This document shows, piece after piece, positions 15,126 through 21,650 of a stretch of DNA of 28,267 bases. This stretch comes from Firmicutes bacterium CAG:110. Lineage in GTDB: Bacteria; Bacillota; Clostridia; Oscillospirales; Oscillospiraceae. Below the pieces are notes generated by a model that did no database searches, was not told the origin of the DNA, and saw only the letters and a list, made by a program, of their open reading frames with translations. Both the position numbers and the translations under genes were made by a program. Within the stretch, counting starts at the first letter, position 1, and each line of letters opens with the position of its first letter. The stretch covers positions 28,553 through 56,819 of the forward strand of contig HF988139.1 in assembly GCA_000434635.1 (NCBI GenBank). Direction: 5' to 3'.

Positions 15126-15153
15126 ACTCTATCACAAAAAGACGTCCCCGGAA
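15126..15153 (-). promoter_or_regulatory. Weak, probably activator-dependent promoter of the ABC operon
   Basis: TTCCGG (15148-15153), a 16-base spacer and TAGAGT (15126-15131) on the minus strand. The poor -35 sits about 10 bases downstream of the LytTR-type repeat, the usual geometry for an activated promoter. The transcript would start about 20 bases before the ATG at 15104. Confidence 0.45.
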
Positions 15154-15166
15154 GATTCTGGGGACG
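15136..15166 (-). terminator. Hairpin with T-tail between the kinase and ABC genes
   Basis: CGTCCCC/GGGGACG (15143-15149 with 15160-15166) forms a 7-bp stem, extendable inward, and on the minus strand is followed by TCTTTTTG. It should stop transcripts from the regulator-kinase genes and separates them from the ABC operon. It overlaps the putative -35 and one LytTR half-site. Confidence 0.6.
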
Positions 15167-15193
15167 AATTGCTTATTTTGGGTGACGAACTGC
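15163..15193 (-). promoter_or_regulatory. LytTR-type direct repeat (response-regulator binding site)
   Basis: On the minus strand GCAGTTCGTC (15184-15193) and GCAATTCGTC (15163-15172) are direct repeats starting 21 bases apart, two helical turns. They match the LytTR site consensus (nine-base repeats with a GTT core and 12-base spacer) at 8 of 9 and 7 of 9 positions. Each is preceded or followed by CCCAAAAT, so the larger unit is also repeated. The only LytTR regulator in view is encoded at 16052-16750. Confidence 0.65.
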
Positions 15194-15221
15194 ATTTTGG
15201 GGGTTTCCTCATACCGAACTC

Positions 15222-15372
15222 CAATTAAAATCTTTAGAAAAGATTTTAATTGCCCGAAGGGCATGAAGTTCATATGAGACTTGTTTTGTGATTTCTTTCC
15301 TTATAAATCACAAAACCGGCAGCGCCATTAGGCGATGCCTTCCTGATTAAAATCAAAGATTTTAATCAGGAA
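15222..15372. repeat. Run of five hairpins flanked by two related AT-rich palindromes
   Basis: The 151 bases are almost wholly self-complementary. Stems are: 15222-15235 with 15239-15252 (14 bp); TGCCC/GGGCA at 15251-15263; 15284-15294 with 15305-15315 (11 bp); GGCAGCGCC/GGCGATGCC at 15318-15339 (one mismatch); and 15340-15354 with 15358-15372 (15 bp). The two end hairpins share the core ATTAAAATC/GATTTTAAT. There is no convincing gene in it. It looks like a dispersed palindromic element (MITE or REP-like) or a structured RNA spacer. Together with the LytTR box it accounts for the 274-base gap 15105-15378. Confidence 0.7.
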
Positions 15373-15378
15373 ATAGTA

Positions 15379-16041
15379 TCAGACCTGCGGGATGAGGATT
15401 TCCGTGGTGAATGCTCCATCTTCGCTGTTGCGGCTCAGGTAGCCGTCGTAGCGGGACACGATGTCGTCTATCCGCACCAGCCCGAAGCCGTGCCCCTCCC
15501 CCTTGGAGGTTTTGAAGCCCTTGCCCACCTTACTTAGCTTTTTCGCGGCGGTGAAGTTGGTGAAGGAAATATAGAGCTGCGTCCCCTTCATGTCCATGTA
15601 CACCCGGATCATCCGCTTTTCCTCCGGCAAGGCCATGCTTGCCTCCATGGCGTTATCGAACAGGTTGCCGATGATGCAGCACAAGTCCAGCTCCGACATT
15701 TTCAGCTTCACCGGGATGTGGGCGTCCACCTGCGTCGGGATGTTCCGGGAACGCGCAAGGGAAATTTTGCTGTTGAGAATGGCGTCGGCCATGGGGTTGC
15801 CGGTTTTTACCACGGTGTCCACGGTATTTAGATCCGTATCCAACTCGTCCAGGTAGGCTTTCAGGGCGTCCATGTCCCCATTCGCCGCCAGCACCTTCAT
15901 CATCTGGATGTGGTTGCGGTAGTCATGCCGCCAGCCCCGAATCTGCCGGTACATATTTTCCACTTCCCGGTAGTGGGTCTCGATCAGCTCCCGCTGATAG
16001 GCCGCAATGCGCTTGTCGATTTGTTTGGAAAAGAAAGACAT
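15379..16041 (-). CDS. GHKL-family sensor histidine kinase lacking a sensor/membrane domain
   Basis: The 220-residue protein is only the kinase core of an AgrC/VirS-like enzyme. The H-box is WRHDYRNHIQMM with the likely phospho-acceptor His39. The N-box is NLFDNAMEA (near residue 126), and the glycine box is GKGFKTSKGEGHGFGLVRI. Family members usually have five to seven N-terminal membrane spans and about 430 residues; here only about 35 helical, hydrophilic residues precede the H-box, so the protein should be cytoplasmic. The ATG at 16041 is used because AGGAGA lies 7 bases upstream; a TTG two codons earlier is unsupported. It begins 10 bases after the response-regulator gene and should phosphorylate that regulator. 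How it receives a signal is unclear. Confidence 0.88.
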   Translation of the reverse strand: MSFFSKQIDKRIAAYQRELIETHYREVENMYRQIRGWRHDYRNHIQMMKVLAANGDMDALKAYLDELDTDLNTVDTVVKTGNPMADAILNSKISLARSRNIPTQVDAHIPVKLKMSELDLCCIIGNLFDNAMEASMALPEEKRMIRVYMDMKGTQLYISFTNFTAAKKLSKVGKGFKTSKGEGHGFGLVRIDDIVSRYDGYLSRNSEDGAFTTEILIPQV

Positions 16042-16051
16042 AGCCAATCTC

Positions 16052-16750
16052 CTATGTGTGCTTGATGATCGCCCGGTTCAAGGGTTCGTAAGCGCCCCTT
16101 GGCAGGGGCAGCAGCGTGCCGTCCGACAGGCTGACCTCCGTTTTCGTGACGCGCCGGATGTACTTCAGGTTAATGATCAGGCTCCTGCCCGCGCGGAAGA
16201 ACCGGTCGTCCAGTTCCTTTTCAAACTCGTTCAGGCTCCGCTTGACGGTGTACTCCGCCTTTGCATGAATCGTCACATAATTCTGCCGCACGTCCAGATA
16301 CCGGATGTCATAAAAGGGAATCCGTACCATTTCGCCGCCCAGCTCCAGATTCAGACACCGTTCCTCCCGCTTCCGCTTTTCCAGCGCCCGGTTCAGCACC
16401 GCGAACAGCTTTTCCCGGCTGACGGGCTTCATCAGATAGTGCAGCGCCGCCACCTCGTAGCCCTCGGCGATATAGTCGGAATACCCGGTGACGAAGACGA
16501 TCTGCACCGCCTCGTTGTCTTTGCGCACCCGTTTTGCCAGACTTACGCCGTCCATAGCGCCCATTTCGATGTCCAGCAGCAGAATGTCCCAGTTCTTGTC
16601 CTCCGCGTACCGGAACAGGAAGCTCTCGGCGGAGGAAAAGGCGGTAATTTCCGCCTGATGCCCGGCCTGCGCCGCCCAATCCTTTACCAGACCGGAAACA
16701 TATTCCCGGTCTTCCTCCGCGTCGTCGCAGACCGCGATCCTTAATTCCAT
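16052..16750 (-). CDS. LytTR-family response regulator
   Basis: The 232-residue protein has a receiver domain (1-120) with acidic pocket CDD (Asp9, Asp10), phospho-acceptor Asp60 in LLLDIEM, and Lys108 in MKPV. A LytTR DNA-binding domain (about 130-230) follows, containing IRYLDVRQNYVTIH and FFRAGRSLIINLKYIRRV. This is the AgrA/VirR layout; such regulators bind pairs of nine-base direct repeats. The frame is open to 16846, but a strong promoter at 16772-16800 puts the transcript start near 16765, so translation starts at one of two adjacent ATGs, 16753 or 16750. I prefer 16750 because it is 7 bases after AAGGGGG. It is first in an operon with the kinase; the LytTR-type site at 15163-15193 is the obvious target. 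Confidence 0.93.
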   Translation of the reverse strand: MELRIAVCDDAEEDREYVSGLVKDWAAQAGHQAEITAFSSAESFLFRYAEDKNWDILLLDIEMGAMDGVSLAKRVRKDNEAVQIVFVTGYSDYIAEGYEVAALHYLMKPVSREKLFAVLNRALEKRKREERCLNLELGGEMVRIPFYDIRYLDVRQNYVTIHAKAEYTVKRSLNEFEKELDDRFFRAGRSLIINLKYIRRVTKTEVSLSDGTLLPLPRGAYEPLNRAIIKHT

Positions 16751-16771
16751 CATCCCGCCCCCTTTTTTGTC

Positions 16772-16800
16772 ATTATATCTGTTTTTTTCGCCGCTTGCAA
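16772..16800 (-). promoter_or_regulatory. Strong promoter of the regulator-kinase operon
   Basis: On the minus strand TTGCAA (16795-16800), 17 bases including an A7 tract, and a consensus TATAAT (16772-16777). It looks constitutive; no repeats overlap it. Confidence 0.85.
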
Positions 16801-16804
16801 GGGC

Positions 16805-16844
16805 GAAAAGGGAAAGGAAGCATACCCAGTCCGGGTATGCTTCC
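16805..16844 (-). terminator. Terminator of the four-gene envelope operon
   Basis: A perfect 12-bp stem (16816-16827 with 16833-16844) with a 5-base loop starts 7 bases after the PAP2 stop codon. It is followed on the minus strand by TTTCCCTTTT, just before the regulator promoter. Confidence 0.8.
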
Positions 16845-16851
16845 AAAAAGC

Positions 16852-17445
16852 TCAGTTCTCGTATTTTCCTTTCGCCGGCGCGGGAAGGCGCTGGGCAATT
16901 TTTTCTGCCAGCGCGTTTCCGATGAAGGCAAAGGCGGTTCCGACGATGATGGAGAAGATCACGTCGGTCGGGTAGTGGACGTACAGGTACAGCCGGGAGA
17001 ACGTGACCAGCATGGCAATCACCATGGCAGGAATGCCCATCCGCTTGTCGTAGATCATCAGCGGTATCGCCGCCTCAAAGGAGGCGATGGTATGTCCCGA
17101 CGGGAAGGAGTAATCGTGCTGAGCGTCGATCAGCAGCTTGATGGTAATTCCGAAATTCTCATACTGAAAATCATACGGTCGCGGCCGCGCCACAAGGGGT
17201 TTCAGCGTCACGTTACAGATCAGCACACCCATTACAAGGGCGATGCCCATGGCGATGCCGGTTTTCCGCGTCTTGGGGAATACCAGCATCAGTACCGCCC
17301 ATGCGATCCAGAAGATGCCGCCCTCCCCGAACAGTGTCACGATGGGCATGACGGCATCCAGAAAGCCGCACTGCAAGTGCGCCTGAATCCAGTCCAGAAT
17401 CGGCAGGTCAAAGCTGACCGCCAGTTGGTTCAGTAATGCCAGCAT
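16852..17445 (-). CDS. PAP2-family membrane phosphatase
   Basis: The 197-residue, six-span membrane protein has all three phosphatase signatures. They are KPLVARPRP (Lys82 to Pro90), PSGH (115-118) and SRLYLYVHYPTD (Ser150, Arg151, the His157 nucleophile, Asp161). Such enzymes remove phosphate from lipid phosphates outside the membrane, for example undecaprenyl diphosphate (BcrC type) or phosphatidylglycerol phosphate. It starts 1 base after the preceding gene, with AAGGAGG as ribosome binding site. As last gene of an envelope glycan operon, recycling of the lipid carrier is the most natural role, but that is inferred. Terminator follows at once. Confidence 0.9.
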   Translation of the reverse strand: MLALLNQLAVSFDLPILDWIQAHLQCGFLDAVMPIVTLFGEGGIFWIAWAVLMLVFPKTRKTGIAMGIALVMGVLICNVTLKPLVARPRPYDFQYENFGITIKLLIDAQHDYSFPSGHTIASFEAAIPLMIYDKRMGIPAMVIAMLVTFSRLYLYVHYPTDVIFSIIVGTAFAFIGNALAEKIAQRLPAPAKGKYEN

Positions 17446-17446
17446 A

Positions 17447-19075
17447 TTAGCCTCCTTCCGTCGCGTCGGTGCCGGACGGCGTCTCGAACAGAGCGTACAG
17501 CGTCATCGGCTCCAGCGTGGTGCCGTTGGGGATGGTGACATGGCCGTTTTCATCCGGGTCGAAGGCCATGGTGTAGGTGGTGCCGTTATCGTACTTGTCG
17601 ATACGATACCAACCGATGAATACCTTGCCCTCGGGGGCGGAGACCAGCGGGGTATCCAGCTCCGTAGCGTCGGTCTTGACAAACTCGCTGCTCAGGACGG
17701 TATCGCCGTTCATGAAAGTCAGGCGCACCTTGCCCACCGGCGCGTTGACATCCGCGTTGGTGGCGTCATAGACCAGCCACTTGCCGGTGTCCTGCTTCCG
17801 GAAGAACAGAGTCGAGTCATACCCGAAGTCCTTGGTGGTGCCGTCTTTACGAGTGACGTTCAGGGTCAGCGACACACGGGCGGAGAACAGATCGTCGCTG
17901 TAGCGGGCGTAATCGGAAACCTCTTCCTTGGTGAAGCGGTAGCCGTTATTGCCCTGCATCCACAGGTTGCCGCTCAGGTTGGTGATGACGCTGTAGGCCT
18001 CAGAGGAGGTGTCGAAATACTTGGCAATGTCCGCCTTGGATGCCTTCTCGATCATGAACAGGCAGTAGGTCTTCGCCGCGTTCAGCGCCGCTTCCCTCTC
18101 GTCGTCGGAGATGGTGTTGGCCTGGGTCTGCTCGGTAAAGGTATGGGTCCCGGCGTCGTAGCTGACCTCCATGGGATTGCCCGACTCGTCAAAGATCGTG
18201 ACGGTGGGGGTGGCCATCAGGTTGGAAATTTCCTGGGTGCAGATGCTCACGCCGGTGATGCCGATGGGCAGCCGTTCCGCCGCCGCAGTGGTGGCGATCT
18301 GAATCACGTGGCTGTCGTCCAGGGGAACACCGTTAACCTCGACGGTGTGGCCGTCGGTATTCTTGATATAGAAGGTCTCGCTCCGGTCGAAGAACAGCTC
18401 AACGCCGCTCAGCTCCCAGTCGGGAATGTCGGTGATGGCAGCCGTCTGACCGGACAGGGTAAAGGAAGCGATCTTCTCGTCCCCCAGGAATACAAGATAC
18501 TTCTTATCGCCGGAAAGACCCGCGGAGGTCTCCTTGAAGGTCAGCTGAGAATCGCCCACCTTGTTTTCCATATAGGCGACGAACTGATCCTTGCCCTCGT
18601 AGGGGGTGTCCTCTATCCCGGCGGCGTCGTACAGAGCGCTCCAATCGGGGTGGGAGAACAGCTGTTCAAAGACCTCCTGGCTCTTGGTGGTGGGCTGGGC
18701 GGCCTGATAATCTGTCAGCCAGCCCTGGAGCCACTGAAGGCCAAAGAACGTGGCCACAAAGAACACCAGGATGAACATGAAATACAGGGTGTAGAAGATC
18801 ACGCCACCCAGCCGCGGTCCTTTGCGGCGCTTTTCCGGCATCGCCTGAGCCGCGGGCGGCCGCTTTCCGCTGGGCTGCCGGGTTGGCTGACTCTGCCGTA
18901 CATTTTGCTGACGGAGGGGCTGCTGCGCCCGGGCAGGGTTGGTCTTCGGCGGATTTTCCCGCACCGGCTGGCGGGGGGGCTGCTCCTGGGAAGGGGCGCT
19001 GTTGCGCTGGGCGACCAGCTGGGAAACATCCACCGTGGTTCTTTTATTTTTAGAATCGAATTTTCCTTGATACAT
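17447..19075 (-). CDS. Membrane-anchored protein with a C-terminal InlB-like repeat, function unknown
   Basis: The 542-residue protein has three parts. A basic, Pro/Gln/Arg-rich, probably disordered cytoplasmic tail occupies residues 1-88. One membrane span is at about 91-113. A long extracellular part follows, with no recognised family in its middle (about 120-445). The final segment, about 450-531 (VRLTFMNGDTV ... GKVFIGWY ... LYALFE), has the look of an InlB B-repeat (Listeria-Bacteroides repeat), a small beta-grasp module of surface proteins. The ATG at 19075 is preceded by GTGAGGG; an in-frame TTG at 19102 would overlap the upstream gene and lacks support. It is co-transcribed with the glycosidase, 16 bases away, and the PAP2 gene, 1 base away. 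It may scaffold the envelope enzymes; that is a guess. Confidence 0.82.
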   Translation of the reverse strand: MYQGKFDSKNKRTTVDVSQLVAQRNSAPSQEQPPRQPVRENPPKTNPARAQQPLRQQNVRQSQPTRQPSGKRPPAAQAMPEKRRKGPRLGGVIFYTLYFMFILVFFVATFFGLQWLQGWLTDYQAAQPTTKSQEVFEQLFSHPDWSALYDAAGIEDTPYEGKDQFVAYMENKVGDSQLTFKETSAGLSGDKKYLVFLGDEKIASFTLSGQTAAITDIPDWELSGVELFFDRSETFYIKNTDGHTVEVNGVPLDDSHVIQIATTAAAERLPIGITGVSICTQEISNLMATPTVTIFDESGNPMEVSYDAGTHTFTEQTQANTISDDEREAALNAAKTYCLFMIEKASKADIAKYFDTSSEAYSVITNLSGNLWMQGNNGYRFTKEEVSDYARYSDDLFSARVSLTLNVTRKDGTTKDFGYDSTLFFRKQDTGKWLVYDATNADVNAPVGKVRLTFMNGDTVLSSEFVKTDATELDTPLVSAPEGKVFIGWYRIDKYDNGTTYTMAFDPDENGHVTIPNGTTLEPMTLYALFETPSGTDATEGG

Positions 19076-19091
19076 GGTTTCCCTCACTTCC

Positions 19092-20258
19092 TTACGGCGC
19101 AACCATCCAGAAAGTCGGCATCTTTCTGGGGCGTTCCTGCAGCAGGGAATAGCTGTTGATCACCTGCACGGTACCGGCTTCGCCAAACAGGCCGTAGGTA
19201 TCCCGGTAGACCATAATGCTGGACGAGCCGCCGTCCATATTGCAGGCGTTCACGACGCCGTATTCGATCATGATGTCGATGACGTCCTTATAGGTGCCGC
19301 CTGCGGAGCCGGCCTGACGGCCGTCGATGCACACGAACACCACGGCGCCGTCCTTCCGCTGGCCGATGGCGGTACGGGGGTTCCAGCCGGAATTGGAGTT
19401 GTAGGCCTCCTGGTTGATCTCGCCGTTCATGATGAGGACGGGGCCGAAGCAGCAGCCGTCCCGGATGTTCAGCTCCTCCGCCTGGGCTTTGCTCAGATTG
19501 TCCTGAGCGACCACAAGGATGTTGTCCTTGTTAAAGCCCGCGAAGCCCTTGATGCCGTTGGGGGGAGAGCCGGTCGTCCACTTGCAGACGCCCTTGGAGT
19601 AAACCAGTCCCTCCGGCACGGAGCCGACGGAGGGGTCGGAGGTGCCGTTGTCGAAGAACGCGCCCGCATTGACACCGGCAATGGCGCCGTCGGTCTCGAT
19701 CTGGTCGTCGATACGGGTGCCGGGAATGGATGTGGAAAAATTCTCCGTGGAGGTGCCGAGGTAGACCTTGCTGGGGTCACGGACGATCATAATATGGGCG
19801 TTGTAGGTATCGCCGGAATGGGACTCAAAACGAATGCCGTCGGGGGAATTCGCCCATTCGTCGGTACCGGTGGAGATCGCCGCGTCCTTGTTGATGACGA
19901 TTTCAGACGTATTGGAGAACTCGTCCGTCAGGTTAGAATCTTCCCGGGTGCGAATGGAATCCAGCGTCTCCGCGTCCATGAACAGGCCGGGGATCCACTT
20001 GGTTCCGCTGGGCTCCAGCAGGGACATGGTCAGCACGTCCCGGGCGGCAGGCGACGGGCCGTTGAAGATCAGGTTCAGCGCCAGACACGCCGCCACCAGA
20101 ATCAGGGCGATCACGGTAAACAGCACCAGGAAAAACCGCCGGACGATCCGGCCGAACAGGCCGCTGCCCTTCTTCTTTTTCTTCTTGGGCGGTCTGGAAG
20201 CCCCGCCCCGCTGGGAAGGAACAGGATCATAATCGGGCATTGTATTACGTTTGCTCAT
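19092..20258 (-). CDS. Membrane-anchored phosphodiester glycosidase (NAGPA domain)
   Basis: The 388-residue protein has a cytoplasmic tail with a Lys6 run (25-30), a membrane span at about 41-65 and an extracellular NAGPA domain. Domain motifs are GVNAGAFF (195-202), PRTAIGQ (294-300), DGR (312-314) and NMDGGSS (340-346). The family includes the mammalian enzyme that removes GlcNAc from a GlcNAc-1-phospho-mannose diester, and bacterial members linked to exopolysaccharides and teichoic-acid-like phosphodiesters. Here it probably cuts a sugar-1-phosphate diester in a cell-surface polymer. Its start overlaps the GT2-GtrA stop by 4 bases (ATGA), so translation is coupled. The polymer it acts on is unknown. 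Confidence 0.88.
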   Translation of the reverse strand: MSKRNTMPDYDPVPSQRGGASRPPKKKKKKGSGLFGRIVRRFFLVLFTVIALILVAACLALNLIFNGPSPAARDVLTMSLLEPSGTKWIPGLFMDAETLDSIRTREDSNLTDEFSNTSEIVINKDAAISTGTDEWANSPDGIRFESHSGDTYNAHIMIVRDPSKVYLGTSTENFSTSIPGTRIDDQIETDGAIAGVNAGAFFDNGTSDPSVGSVPEGLVYSKGVCKWTTGSPPNGIKGFAGFNKDNILVVAQDNLSKAQAEELNIRDGCCFGPVLIMNGEINQEAYNSNSGWNPRTAIGQRKDGAVVFVCIDGRQAGSAGGTYKDVIDIMIEYGVVNACNMDGGSSSIMVYRDTYGLFGEAGTVQVINSYSLLQERPRKMPTFWMVAP

Positions 20259-21373
20259 TTTTTCTCAACCTCGGGTTCATTTTGTTTCTGGGGCGCGAAC
20301 ACCCAGCGCTGCTGAATCATATAGCCGATGATATAAAGCAGAATCATCACGACCACGTAAATCAGCGTGTGCAGCACGCCGGTGGGCTTTACGTGGAAAA
20401 GCACATACGCGCCGTCGGTCAGCAGAATTTGCAGCAGCATCTGGGGGACCGCCAGGCAGTAGTAGCGAAGCATGGTCTTGCCGGTACCCGCGGTGTTCCT
20501 GAACACCAGCTTCTTATTGAGGAAGAAGTTCAGCAGAGACGAGATCACTCTCGCACCCACGCCTGCCGCTGCGGTGAGGACGAAGCCCTCCAGCGTCTTT
20601 TTAAGCAGAGCGGTAAACAGGGTGAACAGGCCGGTGTCCACTGCGGCGCAGACGATGGAATTTATCGTATACCGGAAGAAATGCGCCAGAATCAGCTTGT
20701 ATATCCGCCAGGAATCCACAAAGGTGCGGAAATGGGAGCTTTTGTTCTCCTCAATGTACACGGTGCGGATCTTGTTCTCCTCGAAGGGGATGGCCTTTTC
20801 CTTGAACGCCAGAAGCATATTGGTCTCGTACTCAAACCGGTCCCCCGCCACGTCCACCAGCTCCTCCACTGCCTCCCGGGGCAGCGCCCGCAGGCCGGTC
20901 TGGGTGTCGGAAATGGTCATGCCCACGAAGGTCTTGAACACCAGCGACGTGGTGTGGTTGCCGAACCGGCTGCGCTTCGGCACGTGGTCCAGCGTAAAGT
21001 CCCGGCAGCCCAGAATGCAGTGCCCGGTCTCCAGCATTTTCTCGCAGCACGCCCGGGTATCCTCGGGGTGGTGCTGGTTGTCGCCGTCCACCGTCACGAC
21101 GCCGGCGCCTTCGGGACAGTTGTCCAGAAACCACCGGAAAGCGGTCTTCAAAGCCGCGCCCTTCCCCCGGTTCACCTCATGATGGAGCAGATGAATTTCG
21201 GGATGAGCCGCGGCGGCGTCCGTGAAATAATGTAAATTTTCCTGCTTGCTTCCGTCGTTGACCAGAATGATGTTGGAAAAGCCGTATTCCAGCAGGCCGT
21301 CGATGACGGCGTTCAGCTTCTCGTCCGGGTCCAAAGAAGGCAGGACGACAGAAATTTTCGATAGATCTTGCAT
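20255..21373 (-). CDS. Family 2 glycosyltransferase fused to a GtrA-type membrane domain
   Basis: Residues 1 to about 225 are a GT2 domain of the dolichyl/undecaprenyl-phosphate sugar transferase kind. It has VVLPSLDPDEKL, LVNDGS (38-42) and the metal-binding VDGDNQ (Asp96, Asp98), then DTQTGLRALPREAV, typical of polyprenyl-phosphate glycosyltransferases. Residues about 227-355 are four membrane spans of the GtrA family (RYTINSIVCAAVDTGLFTLF, SSLLNFFLNKKLVF), proposed to flip the lipid-linked sugar across the membrane. Fusion in one chain would couple synthesis and flipping. It is the first gene of the four-gene operon, with AGAAAGG upstream of the ATG. The donor sugar cannot be read from sequence. 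Confidence 0.92.
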   Translation of the reverse strand: MQDLSKISVVLPSLDPDEKLNAVIDGLLEYGFSNIILVNDGSKQENLHYFTDAAAAHPEIHLLHHEVNRGKGAALKTAFRWFLDNCPEGAGVVTVDGDNQHHPEDTRACCEKMLETGHCILGCRDFTLDHVPKRSRFGNHTTSLVFKTFVGMTISDTQTGLRALPREAVEELVDVAGDRFEYETNMLLAFKEKAIPFEENKIRTVYIEENKSSHFRTFVDSWRIYKLILAHFFRYTINSIVCAAVDTGLFTLFTALLKKTLEGFVLTAAAGVGARVISSLLNFFLNKKLVFRNTAGTGKTMLRYYCLAVPQMLLQILLTDGAYVLFHVKPTGVLHTLIYVVVMILLYIIGYMIQQRWVFAPQKQNEPEVEKK

Positions 21374-21437
21374 CTTTTTTGCCTTTCTGAATACTTGCCC
21401 GTATTCCGGGCGCAGATAGTCACACGAAACTCAGTAT

Positions 21438-21465
21438 ACTATAGCATATTTCTTTTCATTTGCAA
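21438..21465 (-). promoter_or_regulatory. Promoter of the four-gene envelope operon
   Basis: On the minus strand TTGCAA (21460-21465), a 16-base spacer and TATAGT (21438-21443), about 65 bases before the ATG. The leader contains a small GCCCG/CGGGC hairpin. The 277-base gap 21374-21650 holds this promoter and the divergent GH2 promoter; I see nothing else in it. Confidence 0.65.
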
Positions 21466-21535
21466 AGAGTTTTCGTAAAAACTTAATAGAAAAAGTCGAT
21501 TTGAACGCTTCCCCGTCCGCCGTCTGCGGCTTCGC

Positions 21536-21564
21536 TTGACACGTTTGCCCGGGTATGGTAGATT
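21536..21564 (+). promoter_or_regulatory. Promoter of the GH2 gene
   Basis: Consensus TTGACA (21536-21541), 17 bases and TAGATT (21559-21564), about 86 bases before the ATG at 21651. Confidence 0.75.
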
Positions 21565-21650
21565 AGTAAGTAGAATATCCAGCAAAACACCCTGTATTCC
21601 AGTGTTCCACCCGGGAAAAACTTCCATCGGACGGCAAAAGGAGGATGTCC

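Noticed and set aside
15184..15222. A third phased LytTR repeat (GGAGTTCGG)
   Set aside because: It begins 29 bases from the next repeat, not 21 or 31, and matches the consensus less well, so it was not counted as part of the site.
14686..15273. An open frame starting within the hairpin region, considered as a signal peptide precursor for the kinase/exporter system
   Set aside because: It has no ribosome binding site, runs into the ABC gene in another frame, and its first part is just translation of the palindromes.
16751..16846. Longer N-terminus for the LytTR regulator
   Set aside because: The strong promoter at 16772-16800 lies inside the extension, so it would not be transcribed; a receiver domain normally begins at MELRIAVCDD.
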